64,000 nucleotides of DNA from Paenibacillus lycopersici (GCF_010119935.1 NZ_CP048209.1:2979001-3043000), one strand, 5' to 3'; counted from the stretch's first letter, positions 32,652 to 41,020 are shown. Translations and numbers: made by a program. The notes: generated from the letters alone by a model not told the origin.

Positions 32652-33881
32652 TTAATTTCGCATGAGCTTGGCGTCGCGGGGCAGGAAGAAGGCGCAGATG
32701 CCGAGCAGCGGCAGGAACGCACAGAGCCCGACGACGAAATCGACGCTCGTCGTGTCCATCAGCCAGCCGAGCAATACCGAGCCCAAGCCCGCCATGCCGA
32801 ACGCCAGGCCGAAGAACAAGCCGGACACCGTGCCGACATGATCCGGCATCAGCTCCTGCGCGTACACGATGATGACGGAGAAGCCGGACATGAGAATGAG
32901 GCCGATCGCGCAGCAGAGGAGGACGGCGGCGACGGGGCCGACGTAAGGCAGCAGCAGCGAGAACGGCGCCGTGCCGGCAATGGAAATCCAGATCATCGTC
33001 TTGCGCCCGATCCGGTCCGCGAGCGGTCCGCCGAGCAGCGTGCCGAGCATACCGGCGAATTGCAGCGCGAACAAGCAGATCTGGGCGCGCGCCAGGGGCA
33101 GATGGTAATGGTCCATGAAATAGAACGAGTAGAAGCCGGTCATGCCTGCGATATAGACGAATTTAGAGAAGAGCAGCGCGATCAGGATTGCCATCGAGCC
33201 GGCGATGAACCATTTGGTATGCGGCTGCTGTGCCTGACGCTCTCGGCTTGCTGAAGCGGCGGCCCGCTTCGTCTTCGCTGGCGCGGCGGCCAATTGACTG
33301 CTATACCAGCGGCTGATGACGAGCTGCACCGCGATGCCGATGACGGCCGCGATCGTAAACCAGAGGAAGCCGAGCTGTCCGTTCGGCATGAGCACGAACG
33401 CGACGAGCAGCGGCGCAAGCGCCTGGCCGGTATTGCCGCCGACTTGGAACACCGACTGCGCCATGCCGCTCCCTTTGCCGGCTGCCATGCGCGCGACGCG
33501 CGACGACTCCGGATGCAGCACGGACGAGCCGACGCCGATCAAGGCCGAGGACGCGAGCAGCATCCAGAAGGCGTCCGCATAGGCGAAACCGACGATGCCG
33601 AAGAGCGAGAACAGCATGCCGAGCGGAAGCAGGCCCGGCATCGGGCGGCGGTCCGACATGTAGCCGATGAACGGCTGCAGCAAGGAGGCCGTGATGTTGA
33701 GCATGAACGCGACCCAGCCGATTTGGGTGAACGTCAGATGCATGGAGGATTGGAAGAGCGGGAATGCCGATGGCACGGCCGTCTGCATCGCATCGTTGAG
33801 CAGATGGGCGAAGCTGACGCCGAGCAGCATGAAGACGGCGGGATTGCGCGTCGCTTGCACGGCAGCGGTGGATACATTCAT
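32652..33881 (-). CDS. MFS transporter, fosmidomycin-resistance (Fsr)-like
   Basis: A 409-aa transporter whose N-terminus (LLGVSFAHLLNDAMQTAVPSAFPLFQ) and VGSSVLHPESSRVARMAAG block match Fsr-type pumps. Twelve helices. A divergent AraC gene starts 113 bp away at 33995 and may control it. Substrate unproven. Confidence 0.87.
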   Translation of the reverse strand: MNVSTAAVQATRNPAVFMLLGVSFAHLLNDAMQTAVPSAFPLFQSSMHLTFTQIGWVAFMLNITASLLQPFIGYMSDRRPMPGLLPLGMLFSLFGIVGFAYADAFWMLLASSALIGVGSSVLHPESSRVARMAAGKGSGMAQSVFQVGGNTGQALAPLLVAFVLMPNGQLGFLWFTIAAVIGIAVQLVISRWYSSQLAAAPAKTKRAAASASRERQAQQPHTKWFIAGSMAILIALLFSKFVYIAGMTGFYSFYFMDHYHLPLARAQICLFALQFAGMLGTLLGGPLADRIGRKTMIWISIAGTAPFSLLLPYVGPVAAVLLCCAIGLILMSGFSVIIVYAQELMPDHVGTVSGLFFGLAFGMAGLGSVLLGWLMDTTSVDFVVGLCAFLPLLGICAFFLPRDAKLMRN

Positions 33882-33994
33882 GGGCGGGGCCCCCTTTCGA
33901 TTTTCTACATTGTAGCGAAAGCAGGAGAGCGGGTCGTTGCGATTCGTGCTGCGAGCCGAGCAATTTTTGCTATAATGGGAGCAGGTGATGGCTG

Positions 33995-34810
33995 ATGGAG
34001 ATGAAAGTGGAGACGGATTGGATCGAATTATGGCAAGGGAGCGAAGCGTTCAGCAACGTCCCGCATACGCATGACGAATGGATGCAGGTGACGCTGCCGG
34101 TCAAGGGCGTGTGCCATTTTACGCAGGAGGCGCGCAGCTTCGGGCTGGAGCAAGGGAGCGGCTTGATTCAGCCGCCCGGAACGAACCACCACTTCCGCAT
34201 CGGCGAGAGCGCCGCGGTCGTGATTGTGAAGGTGCGCGAACGCGGCCGCGGCGGCATGGCTTCCGTCCGGCGGGATTTCGAAGCCGGCGCGGGGCATGAG
34301 CTTCGCCAGCGGTTCGATGCGGACGCCGTCGTCGCCCGTTTCCGGACGTGGATGCTTGCGCTCATACAGGGCCAGTCGGCGGCCGATCCGCTTGCCGTTC
34401 AGGAGGTGGAGCATGACGTCCTGGCTTATGTAAGCGGCCTGATCGGGATGGAGCATGGCGAGACATATCGGTCCGAGCCGCCGAAAGGGGTTGCGGATCC
34501 GCATTTGCTGCGGGCGATCGCCTATATGCACGATTGTTACGATGAAACGATTAGCGTCGACGAACTGGCGGCGCTCGCGCTGCAGAGCCGGTTTCATTTC
34601 ATACGTTCGTTTCGCGAGGCTACCGGCACGACGCCGTATCAATACGTGCTCAAGCTGCGCGTGGATGAAGCGATGGCGCGCCTCCGGCGGACGGAGACGA
34701 CGATCGGGCAGATCAGCGCGGATCTCGGCTTCGCGAGCACGAGCCAGTTTCATCGGGCGTTCCTGAAGATGACCGGGATGACGCCGAAGGCGTATCGGCT
34801 GCTGCAATGA
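33995..34810 (+). CDS. AraC-family transcriptional regulator with cupin domain
   Basis: A 271-aa regulator. The N-terminal cupin has NVPHTHDEWMQVTLPVKGVCHFTQEARSF with metal-type histidines. The C-terminal AraC domain has DELAALALQSRFHFIRSFREATGTTPYQYVLKLRVDEA and ISADLGFASTSQFHRAFLKMTGMTPKAYR. AGGTGA precedes ATG 33995 and TATAAT is at 33971. The divergent MFS gene is the likely target. Confidence 0.88.
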   Translation: MEMKVETDWIELWQGSEAFSNVPHTHDEWMQVTLPVKGVCHFTQEARSFGLEQGSGLIQPPGTNHHFRIGESAAVVIVKVRERGRGGMASVRRDFEAGAGHELRQRFDADAVVARFRTWMLALIQGQSAADPLAVQEVEHDVLAYVSGLIGMEHGETYRSEPPKGVADPHLLRAIAYMHDCYDETISVDELAALALQSRFHFIRSFREATGTTPYQYVLKLRVDEAMARLRRTETTIGQISADLGFASTSQFHRAFLKMTGMTPKAYRLLQ

Positions 34811-34920
34811 AGGACGGATAGCCGGGAATAACAGGACGGACTGGCAGGCTAACGGAGTGCAGCCGTATGAGGGAAGCATGGATTTGAGAGCGGTGATCGT
34901 GTAAGGCAATCGCGGGTTGC

Positions 34921-35114
34921 AAGGGCTGGAGAGCGGCCGTATTGGGCAAGTGCGGATTGTAAGGACGAGAGCGGCCGTATTGGGCAGGCGTGGAATGTAA
35001 GGACTGGAGAGCGGTCGTATTAGGCAGTGCGGAATGCAAGGACGAGAGCTGCCGTATTAGGCAGGCGTGGAACGTAAGGACTGGAGAGCGGTCGTATTAG
35101 GCAGTGCGGAATGC
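34921..35114 (+). repeat. Five tandem units of 38-40 bp
   Basis: Units start at 34921, 34961, 34999, 35038 and 35076. Two unit types alternate: AAGGACTGGAGAGCGGTCGT followed by ATTAGGCAGTGCGGAATGC, and AAGGACGAGAGCTGCCGT followed by ATTAGGCAGGCGTGGAACGT. Units 3 and 5 are identical. No gene is apparent in 34811-35464. Confidence 0.88.
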
Positions 35115-35142
35115 AAGGACTGCAGGGGCAGCATGTAGCAAA

Positions 35143-35250
35143 CTACAAGGGCAACAAGGGCAACAAGGGCAACAAAGAGTAGAAAGGCAACAAAGACTAC
35201 AAAGACTACAAAGACTACAAAGACTACAAAGACTACAAAGGCAACGTGGG
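35143..35250 (+). repeat. 9-bp microsatellite (AAGGGCAAC / AAAGACTAC)
   Basis: Three AAGGGCAAC units are followed, after a short variant, by five perfect AAAGACTAC units (35192-35236). All forward frames stay open as simple peptides, which is a by-product of the 9-bp period and not evidence of a gene. Confidence 0.9.
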
Positions 35251-35409
35251 AGTGACCTGACCACCGTTCGTAGCTTCGCGAGCCCTTGGGTCTCGGGCTA
35301 GTGGGCAGCTTAACTGAAACGTGCAACTATGGCAGCGGACACAGGATCCACTATTTTCTTGAAATCAATGGTTTTTGAATAGCAGCCGGACACAGTGCAG
35401 TTAGTATTA

Positions 35410-35475
35410 ATAGTGGACACACGCTTAACGAACACAGGATAATACACGTAACGAATAAGAAGAGGTGTCCACTAT
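35410..35475 (+). promoter_or_regulatory. Inverted repeat masking the orfA start in read-through RNA
   Basis: ATAGTGGACAC (35410-35420) is perfectly complementary to GTGTCCACTAT (35465-35475), which covers the last bases of the ribosome site and the AT of the orfA ATG. RNA entering from outside would fold and hide the start; RNA begun inside the element would not contain the first arm. Confidence 0.65.
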
Positions 35476-35794
35476 GGGGGAACAACGGCAACGATACAAC
35501 GAAGAATTTAAGAGACAAACAGTGCGATTCGTGCAGGAGCAAACGAAGTCCCTTTCGGATCTGAGTGAGGAGTTGAATATCCCCAAAAGTACGCTGAGTC
35601 AATGGATGACACAGTACCGACAGTTCGAAAAGGAGCCGGTGGTGAATCACCCTGAGAAAATCAAACTCCTCGAACAGTCACTAAAGGATGCTGAGCTGGA
35701 GAACCGCCGTAAAGAACGCGAGCTCGAAGACATGAAAGAAGAGCTCGCTATCCTAAAAAAAGCATTGCACATTTTCAGCAAAGCAAAGAACTAA
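35474..35794 (+). CDS. IS3-family transposase OrfA (HTH/leucine zipper)
   Basis: A 106-aa protein. The helix-turn-helix is QRYNEEFKRQTVRFVQEQTKSLSDLSEELNIPKSTLSQWM, followed by a coiled coil (KLLEQSLKDAELENRRKERELEDMKEELAILKKAL). ATG 35474 follows AGAAGAGG; a GTG at 35465 is a possible alternative. Seven As then G at 35755-35762 form a -1 slippery site that would fuse it to OrfB. Confidence 0.9.
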   Translation: MGEQRQRYNEEFKRQTVRFVQEQTKSLSDLSEELNIPKSTLSQWMTQYRQFEKEPVVNHPEKIKLLEQSLKDAELENRRKERELEDMKEELAILKKALHIFSKAKN

Positions 35795-35841
35795 GGTTCC
35801 AGCTCATCGACGAACACCGCTCCGAGTTCCGAGTCGAGAAA

Positions 35842-36666
35842 ATGTGCGTAGTCTTAGGAGTATCCAAGAGCGGCTATTACAAATGGCTTGAAGCAACGCC
35901 TTCCGAGCGTCAACTGCGTAAAAAGCAGCTCACTGAAAGGATTACGTGGCACTTCTACGACTCACAGAAACGCTACGGCAGCCCGCGCATACACAATGAG
36001 CTCGTCAAAGAAGGCTGGGTCGTCTCTGAACGCACGGTAGGCAAGATCATGAAAGAGAACAACCTTCGCTCGTGCATGTCGGGGAAATTCAGAGTGACCA
36101 CGACAGATTCTAAACACCAACTGCCGATTGCGCCAAACGTGCTTCAGCAAGATTTTACCGCAACGAAACCGAACCAGAAGTGGGTAGCGGATATTACGTA
36201 TATCCCCTGCCGCCAAGGGAAGCTTTACCTGGCTAGCATTTTGGATTTATACACGAAGCAAATCGTAGGCTGGAAGCTTAGCAATACCATGACGACAGAT
36301 TTGGTTTTGGACGCCTTGAAGCAAGCGTACGCGGCTAAGAAACCAGCAAAGGGTCTCATTCATCACTCTGATCGCGGATCGCAATACGCGTCCAAAGAAT
36401 ACCGCAAGCAGCTCAAGAAGTACAAAATGGAAGCCAGCATGAGTCGCAGAGGCAACTGCTACGATAACGCTTGTATCGAGGCGTACCACAGCATCTTGAA
36501 ACGCGAATTGATCTACTGCAATCCTAAGTTTAAAACCCAGGCAGAGGCATACCAGGAAATCTACCGCTACCTGGAGTTCTTTTACAACCGCAAACGCTCG
36601 AACAGCACACTCGGCTACATTTCGCCGTATCTATTTGAGCAACTTTATTACGAAAAAAATGCATAA
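35842..36666 (+). CDS. IS3-family transposase OrfB (DDE integrase)
   Basis: As an ATG frame it is 274 aa, but the frame is open upstream and reads SIAHFQQSKELRFQLIDEHRSEFRVEK before it, so the working product is probably OrfAB made by -1 frameshift at 35755-35762. The rve domain shows WVADITYIP (first D), HHSDRGSQYAS (second D) and the E in ACIEAYHSILKRE, then the usual RYLEFFYNRKRSNSTLGYISP end. Confidence 0.92.
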   Translation: MCVVLGVSKSGYYKWLEATPSERQLRKKQLTERITWHFYDSQKRYGSPRIHNELVKEGWVVSERTVGKIMKENNLRSCMSGKFRVTTTDSKHQLPIAPNVLQQDFTATKPNQKWVADITYIPCRQGKLYLASILDLYTKQIVGWKLSNTMTTDLVLDALKQAYAAKKPAKGLIHHSDRGSQYASKEYRKQLKKYKMEASMSRRGNCYDNACIEAYHSILKRELIYCNPKFKTQAEAYQEIYRYLEFFYNRKRSNSTLGYISPYLFEQLYYEKNA

Positions 36667-36689
36667 TTTCTTGTCCACTTTATTGACGG

Positions 36690-36820
36690 AAGAGCACAGG
36701 ATCCGTTATTGGGCTCGGAAATCGCCAAAATCCCGCTATTCGGACGAAATAAAGGATCTCCTGTCCGTCAGTATGCTGGAAATCGATCTTTTTCGGACAA
36801 TAGCGGATCTCTTGTCCGTC
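36690..36820 (+). repeat. Copies of the GGATCTCCTGTCCG-type repeat
   Basis: Blocks GGATCCGTTATTGG, AAATAAAGGATCTCCTGTCCG and AATAGCGGATCTCTTGTCCG are spaced 50-70 bp apart. They match the short motif in the R2 repeats at 18.5 and 44.3 kb. Confidence 0.65.
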
Positions 36821-36821
36821 G

Positions 36822-37022
36822 GGCCCGCCGGCGCCGAGCGCATGGCCGCCAGCGCCGGCGCCGAGCGCAGGGCCCGCCGGCGCCGAGCGCAGGGCCCGCC
36901 GGCGCCGAGCGCAGGGCCCGCCGGCGCCGAGCGCAGGGCCCGCCGGCGCCGAGCGCAGGGCCCGCCGGCGCCGAGCGCATGGCTCGCCGGCGCCGAGCGC
37001 ATGGCCCGCCGGCGCCGAGCGC
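36822..37022 (+). repeat. GC-rich 21-bp minisatellite, nine copies
   Basis: Unit GGCCCGCCGGCGCCGAGCGCA repeated nine times with few changes (A or T in the third last position, one 24-bp unit). It lies between the IS element and the terminator of the GxGYxYP gene. Because 21 is a multiple of three and the unit lacks stops, several frames stay open; none is a credible gene. Confidence 0.92.
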
Positions 37023-37037
37023 CATGCATTACATGCA

Positions 37038-37078
37038 AAAACGGCCTGCGGGGCTCATTCCCCGCAGGCCGTTTTGCT
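37038..37078. terminator. Strong bidirectional terminator
   Basis: AAAACGGCCTGCGGGG (37038-37053) and CCCCGCAGGCCGTTTT (37060-37075) form a perfect 16-bp stem with a CTCATT loop. It gives a T-run on both strands and ends the minus-strand GxGYxYP gene. Confidence 0.9.
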
Positions 37079-37092
37079 TTCAAATACCCAGC

Positions 37093-39159
37093 CTAGTTTG
37101 CCTTCGCCGGCAGGCCGTTCGCTTCGCGCACGAGCGCGAAATACTGGTCTGCCCGGACGGCTTGATAGTCGTTGCCGAGCGATTGGTTCAGCGACGCGAC
37201 GTCGGTAGGCGTCATGCTCCACGCCAGCAGGCCGAGCGAGACGAAGAGCGGCGATTTGCCGTCCCAGTTCGCCTTGGCTTCGTCCAGAATGCGCTTGCCG
37301 TCCTGCACGGTGCTGATGCCTTGAATCGTCGACACCGGCAGCTTGCCGCCCTCGATCGAGATGCCGTAGCGGTCTTCCCAGCTCAGGAACACGCCCGGTG
37401 CGCGATATTCGTTCGCATACGCGGCGACCTTGGCCGCGCTGAGCGGCACGTTCTGGCCGGCGACGCGGTTCAGCACGTACGGGATCGTCATGCCGGTCTT
37501 CTTCATGTACGAGTACGTTTGTTTCAGATAAGGCGCGAACGTGGCGTCAGGCCAAGCGTTCGGATAGAAATACCCGGCGCCCGACGGACCTGCGATAATC
37601 TCGTCGTTCGGCGTCGCGGTGCTGAGGTAGTGATCGAGCATGACCGGCGCGCCGTCGTACAGCAGCGGGCTCGACGTCCAGTTGATCGGCACCTTGCCGC
37701 GGTTCGGATCGTCCCACAGGACGCGCAGCCGGTGCTCGTTGTACTGGAAGTTGTCGCCTTCGCTGAACGTATAGGTGACGTAGATTTTATTTTCCAGCTT
37801 CGGCGTCTTGGCCGGGGCGGGCAGCTTCACTTTCATGGACGTGCCGGAGAACACCGACATGTTGCTGAACCAATCCGCGGCCAAGACGTAGACGCCGTGC
37901 TGCGACGTAATTTCGACGGAATTGAACTCGCCCTGAACGTCGTTGCTGAACCAGCCCAAGTACGGCGTGCCAGGCTTGACGTCCGACAGGATGCGTTCGA
38001 ACAGCTCGCGCTGCTCGGGCACGTTCGCGTCGAGCCAGAAGACCATCGCCTTGTTGGCGACCGCGTAATCGCGCAAGTAGCCGTAAGGCTCCTTCTGCTC
38101 CGAAGACAACGGCTGCTCGCTGCCGGCCGATACCTTGTATTGATTCCACATGTCGACGGAGGCGGTCAATTGCTTCGTGCCTGCGGGCGGCGTGAACTTG
38201 TACACGAAGTAGCGGCCGTTATCGGCAAAGCGATGACCGCCGCTTCCGTCCGAAAGCTGCGAGCTTTGCGCATCGTACAGGAACGGCGTCTCGTCCGCCG
38301 TCCCCGGCACGAAACGGGCGATCGTCTGGCCGTCCGCCTTCACGGTCACTTCATGCACCGCGGAGCCCCAGCCGTCTTGCGGGAACGCGTCGTCGAAACG
38401 GAGATAAACCGAGTCTTTGCCCAGGAAAGAACTCAGATCGAGATCGTAGACGCTGCGGTTCTTCGCGTCGCGCTCCTGCGTCGTATCGGCGGCGATCGTC
38501 TTGAAGGAAGCGGGGAGTCCGTCCGGGATGGGAACGGACGTATCCGGGCTCAGCCCGATCAGCATCCGGTGCGTCGTTTGGCCCCACAGATGCTCGTACT
38601 CCCACGTGTAGGCATCCAGCCGATCCTTGAATTTGCCGCGTAGATCGTCAAGCACCTTCAAGCCGAAAGGGGCGGCTGCCAGCTTCTGCGCCAGCTCGGG
38701 ACTAGCGACGATGGCGTTCTCGAGTCCGGCCATCGTCGTCGCGACGTTAATGGAATCCGGCACGTTCGGATCGTATACGATAACGCCTTTGACCTCGTTC
38801 TTGAACGTGCGCACGATGTCCCAGTAATTGTCTCGGACCTTGTACGGCACGTCGAGATCGTTCAGCCACGTGAATTTGCCTTCTTCCTTGCTTTCGAGCA
38901 AATAGATGCGGGGCTGCTCGCGGTTGACGATACCCTGCAGCGTAGCCAGCATAATTTTGACGTCGCCGGGCGCGCCGTAAATATCGGCGACTTCGAGCTG
39001 CTTGACTTTGGCGAAGCTCGGCAGCGCTTGACCGGCAGGCCAGCTGATCGCGCTTTTGTTCTTGGCGGCGGGCTGCCCGGGAGTTTCCGCCGATGCGCCG
39101 ATGGTGAAGGTGAGCAGGCAGGCAATCGCCAGTCCTGCCGTCGTTGTCGTTCGAAACAT
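37093..39159 (-). CDS. Secreted GxGYxYP-domain putative glycoside hydrolase
   Basis: A 688-aa protein with a Sec signal peptide (TTTAGLAIACLLTFTIGASA, cleavage near 25). The name motif is present as GAGYFYP in IAGPSGAGYFYPNAWPD (about residue 530), in the GxGYxYP C-terminal domain, and the N-terminal half (VKIMLATLQGIVNREQPRIYLL) matches GxGYxYP_N. The family is linked to polysaccharide use, but its reaction is not settled. The insert around 245-365 (SVYDLDLSSFLGKDSVYLRFDDAFPQDGWG) looks like a beta-sandwich module. It is divergent from the GntR gene, with AT-rich palindromes between. Confidence 0.85.
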   Translation of the reverse strand: MFRTTTTAGLAIACLLTFTIGASAETPGQPAAKNKSAISWPAGQALPSFAKVKQLEVADIYGAPGDVKIMLATLQGIVNREQPRIYLLESKEEGKFTWLNDLDVPYKVRDNYWDIVRTFKNEVKGVIVYDPNVPDSINVATTMAGLENAIVASPELAQKLAAAPFGLKVLDDLRGKFKDRLDAYTWEYEHLWGQTTHRMLIGLSPDTSVPIPDGLPASFKTIAADTTQERDAKNRSVYDLDLSSFLGKDSVYLRFDDAFPQDGWGSAVHEVTVKADGQTIARFVPGTADETPFLYDAQSSQLSDGSGGHRFADNGRYFVYKFTPPAGTKQLTASVDMWNQYKVSAGSEQPLSSEQKEPYGYLRDYAVANKAMVFWLDANVPEQRELFERILSDVKPGTPYLGWFSNDVQGEFNSVEITSQHGVYVLAADWFSNMSVFSGTSMKVKLPAPAKTPKLENKIYVTYTFSEGDNFQYNEHRLRVLWDDPNRGKVPINWTSSPLLYDGAPVMLDHYLSTATPNDEIIAGPSGAGYFYPNAWPDATFAPYLKQTYSYMKKTGMTIPYVLNRVAGQNVPLSAAKVAAYANEYRAPGVFLSWEDRYGISIEGGKLPVSTIQGISTVQDGKRILDEAKANWDGKSPLFVSLGLLAWSMTPTDVASLNQSLGNDYQAVRADQYFALVREANGLPAKAN

Positions 39160-39371
39160 GAATCGAACACCTCGTTTGGGTTAGTGTGAGAATCGCTTAT
39201 TCCGCGCCGCCCCTCTTCAACTCCTCGTCAGCGGCGCTGCTTCAAACAAGTCCGTCGTCATGAATCCATGCGCTGCTTCTTGCTTCAAGCCGTTCTTGCG
39301 CATGCTTTACACGATTCACCTCCTGATTGAGTCCCGTATCGTCCACTCGCACAACGTGCAATGAACACGAT

Positions 39372-39386
39372 ATATATTTAATATAT
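39372..39386. promoter_or_regulatory. Candidate operator 1: AT-rich palindrome
   Basis: ATATATTTAATATAT, nearly its own complement, lies in the 419-bp spacer (39160-39578) between the GxGYxYP gene and the GntR gene. It is similar to sites at 39534 and 40834. Nothing else clear is seen in this spacer. Confidence 0.5.
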
Positions 39387-39533
39387 TAGATATGTAAAAT
39401 CAATGCATTCGACAAAAGATCCGATCGATCAACATGAAATTGATTCGTTCGATCGGGAGTGCATAATGGGCAATCCATTGGATAAAGAGGTATCTAGGCG
39501 CATGGAATCATGCTTGCACAGCCGCTTACAAAA

Positions 39534-39546
39534 ATATATTATATAT
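39534..39546. promoter_or_regulatory. Candidate operator 2: AT-rich palindrome before the GntR gene
   Basis: ATATATTATATAT lies 33 bp before the GntR start, at a place suited to autoregulation. TATATT/TATATA here may also serve as the -10. Confidence 0.5.
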
Positions 39547-39578
39547 ACGAATAAGACACAGAGAATTGGTGGTGTGAC

Positions 39579-40748
39579 ATGAGCACGGCCGAACGAATAC
39601 CACTTTACCAGAAGATTCAGGATTACATTCGCGAACTGATCGAGACAGAGGGGTTGAAAGAAGGGGATCGGATCCCGACAGAGAAAGAGCTGATGGAGAA
39701 GTTTAACGTCAGCAAAATTACGGTTGTCAATGCGTTGTCCGGACTAGCGAACGAGAAAATCATTTCGCGCGTACCCGGGCGGGGCAGCTTCGTGAGCGAG
39801 CGAAACAAAGAAACGGCGGCCGATACGCAGCATCCGGTTTCGGCGCATTCGCCGGCAGGCTCGGCGGCTTCGGAGCCGCATGAATCCGGGCTGATGAGGA
39901 GGGGGGTCGTCGGGCTTGTCATGCCGTCGATTTACGATTTCTTCGCGATGCGGCTCGTCGAAGGCATACGAAGCACCTTGGAAGAGAAGGGCTGCCGCTG
40001 CGTCATACTGATGTCCGGCGGGGATCCGAAGCAAGAGATCGAAGCGATCAAGACGCTGAAGGAAATCGGCGTCGAGGGGCTGTTGATCTTCCCGGTCGAC
40101 GAGGAACGGTATAATGAAGAGATTCTCGCCATGAAGTTCTCGGGCTTTCCTTTCGTTCTGATCGACCGTTTCCTGCCCGGCGTTGAGACGAATTACATCG
40201 CGGCGGACGGCCGGATGGGCGCGAGCCTTGCGGTGGATCATCTCTGGGAGCTCGGTCACCGGGAAATCGCGATCTGCTCCGATTCGCCGCTGCAGACGGT
40301 CACCGTGCAGGAGCGGATCGAAGGGTACATGAACGCGCTCAAGAACAAAGGGGCGATGATCAACCCGGCGCATATGATCACGGAATTCAGAATGAACGAA
40401 ACGGATAACCCGGAGCAGCATCCGCTGTACCGCTATATCCGCAACCGGATGGCGACCGCCTACATTACGCTGAACGGAAGGCTTGGAATCGAGATCTATC
40501 AGATGGCCAAGCATGCCGGGCTCAGCGTGCCGGGCGACGTCTCCATCGTCAGCTTCGACGACCCGACCTCGATCGTGGAAGATTTCGGCATCTTCACGCA
40601 TGTCAAGCAGTACGAGTACGACATGGGCTGCCGGGCGGCGGAGATGCTGCTGCAAGTCATCCGGAACGGCAAAGGCAAATACATGAAGACGCTGATCGAG
40701 CCCGAGCTGGTCGTCCACCAGACGACCGGAGCGCCGACGGTCAAGTAA
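39579..40748 (+). CDS. GntR-HTH / LacI-type sensor regulator (AraR-like)
   Basis: A 389-aa regulator. Residues 1-75 form a GntR winged helix (IPLYQKIQDYIRELIETEGLKEGDRIPTEKELMEKFNVSKITVVNALSGLANEKIISRVPGRGSFV); residues 105-385 form a LacI-type sugar-binding domain (VGLVMPSIYDFFAMRLVEGIRSTLEEKG, ending VSFDDPTSIVEDF). This AraR architecture usually represses sugar-use genes until a sugar binds. GxGYxYP on one side and an unassigned enzyme on the other are likely targets. ATG 39579 has a weak ribosome site (GGTGGTG). Confidence 0.88.
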   Translation: MSTAERIPLYQKIQDYIRELIETEGLKEGDRIPTEKELMEKFNVSKITVVNALSGLANEKIISRVPGRGSFVSERNKETAADTQHPVSAHSPAGSAASEPHESGLMRRGVVGLVMPSIYDFFAMRLVEGIRSTLEEKGCRCVILMSGGDPKQEIEAIKTLKEIGVEGLLIFPVDEERYNEEILAMKFSGFPFVLIDRFLPGVETNYIAADGRMGASLAVDHLWELGHREIAICSDSPLQTVTVQERIEGYMNALKNKGAMINPAHMITEFRMNETDNPEQHPLYRYIRNRMATAYITLNGRLGIEIYQMAKHAGLSVPGDVSIVSFDDPTSIVEDFGIFTHVKQYEYDMGCRAAEMLLQVIRNGKGKYMKTLIEPELVVHQTTGAPTVK

Positions 40749-40774
40749 GCGTGCGAACAACGAACCGATCCAAT

Positions 40775-40812
40775 AAACCGGCTTCCTTTTATCAGGAGGC
40801 CGGTTTTTGTTT
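40775..40812 (+). terminator. Rho-independent terminator after the GntR gene
   Basis: AAACCGGC(T)TCC pairs with GGA(G)GCCGGTTT across a TTTTATCA loop, followed by TTGTTTTG. Confidence 0.85.
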
Positions 40813-40833
40813 TGATCGCATAAGCCAATAAAA

Positions 40834-40868
40834 ATATATTGAATATATATAATGAATATTATATATTA
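40834..40868. promoter_or_regulatory. Candidate operators 3 and 4: AT-rich palindromes
   Basis: ATATATTGAATATAT (40834-40848) and AATATTATATATT (40856-40868) repeat the TATATT-n-AATATA pattern seen before the GntR gene. They stand at the promoter position for whatever is transcribed toward 41088. Confidence 0.5.
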
Positions 40869-40994
40869 AGTGCAAGAAGCTGGCTCTCGGCTCCTACGTC
40901 CGCAATGATGGAAACGGACTGTGACGATGCGATGAAATACACCAACGAGAACCTGAAGGGCAAAGAAGTCGTTACGCTGCAAATGCCTAACTAA
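40869..40994 (+). pseudogene. C-terminal scrap of a deleted gene
   Basis: A frame open from about 40869, with ATG at 40905, ends ..DDAMKYTNENLKGKEVVTLQMPN and stops at 40994. The tail looks like the C-terminus of a longer protein, possibly a sugar-binding protein, which often follows AraR-like genes. It is followed at once by a terminator. No ribosome site is seen, so I read it as a deletion scar. Confidence 0.4.
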
Positions 40995-41020
40995 TCTTAT
41001 AAGGCGGCGTTTTTGTCAAG

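Larger units (their letters stand above)
35403..36688 (+). mobile_element. IS3-family insertion sequence (IS150-like)
   Basis: The element carries overlapping orfA and orfB. Outer ends share AATA(AA)GTGGACA: AGTGGACA at 35412-35419 and its complement TGTCCACT at 36672-36679, with imperfect extension outside. Boundaries are approximate and no target duplication is certain. It sits inside a copy of the CACAGGATCC-type repeat (35343 and 36697). Both reading frames look intact, so it may be active. Confidence 0.85.

Noticed and set aside
35104-35326. Leu-Gln-Arg or Val-Phe repeat peptides over the microsatellite
   Set aside because: The frames exist only because the 9-bp unit lacks stops; no start context or homology.
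36709-38643. 644-codon open frame on the plus strand
   Set aside because: It crosses the 21-bp minisatellite and a terminator and runs opposite the GxGYxYP gene.
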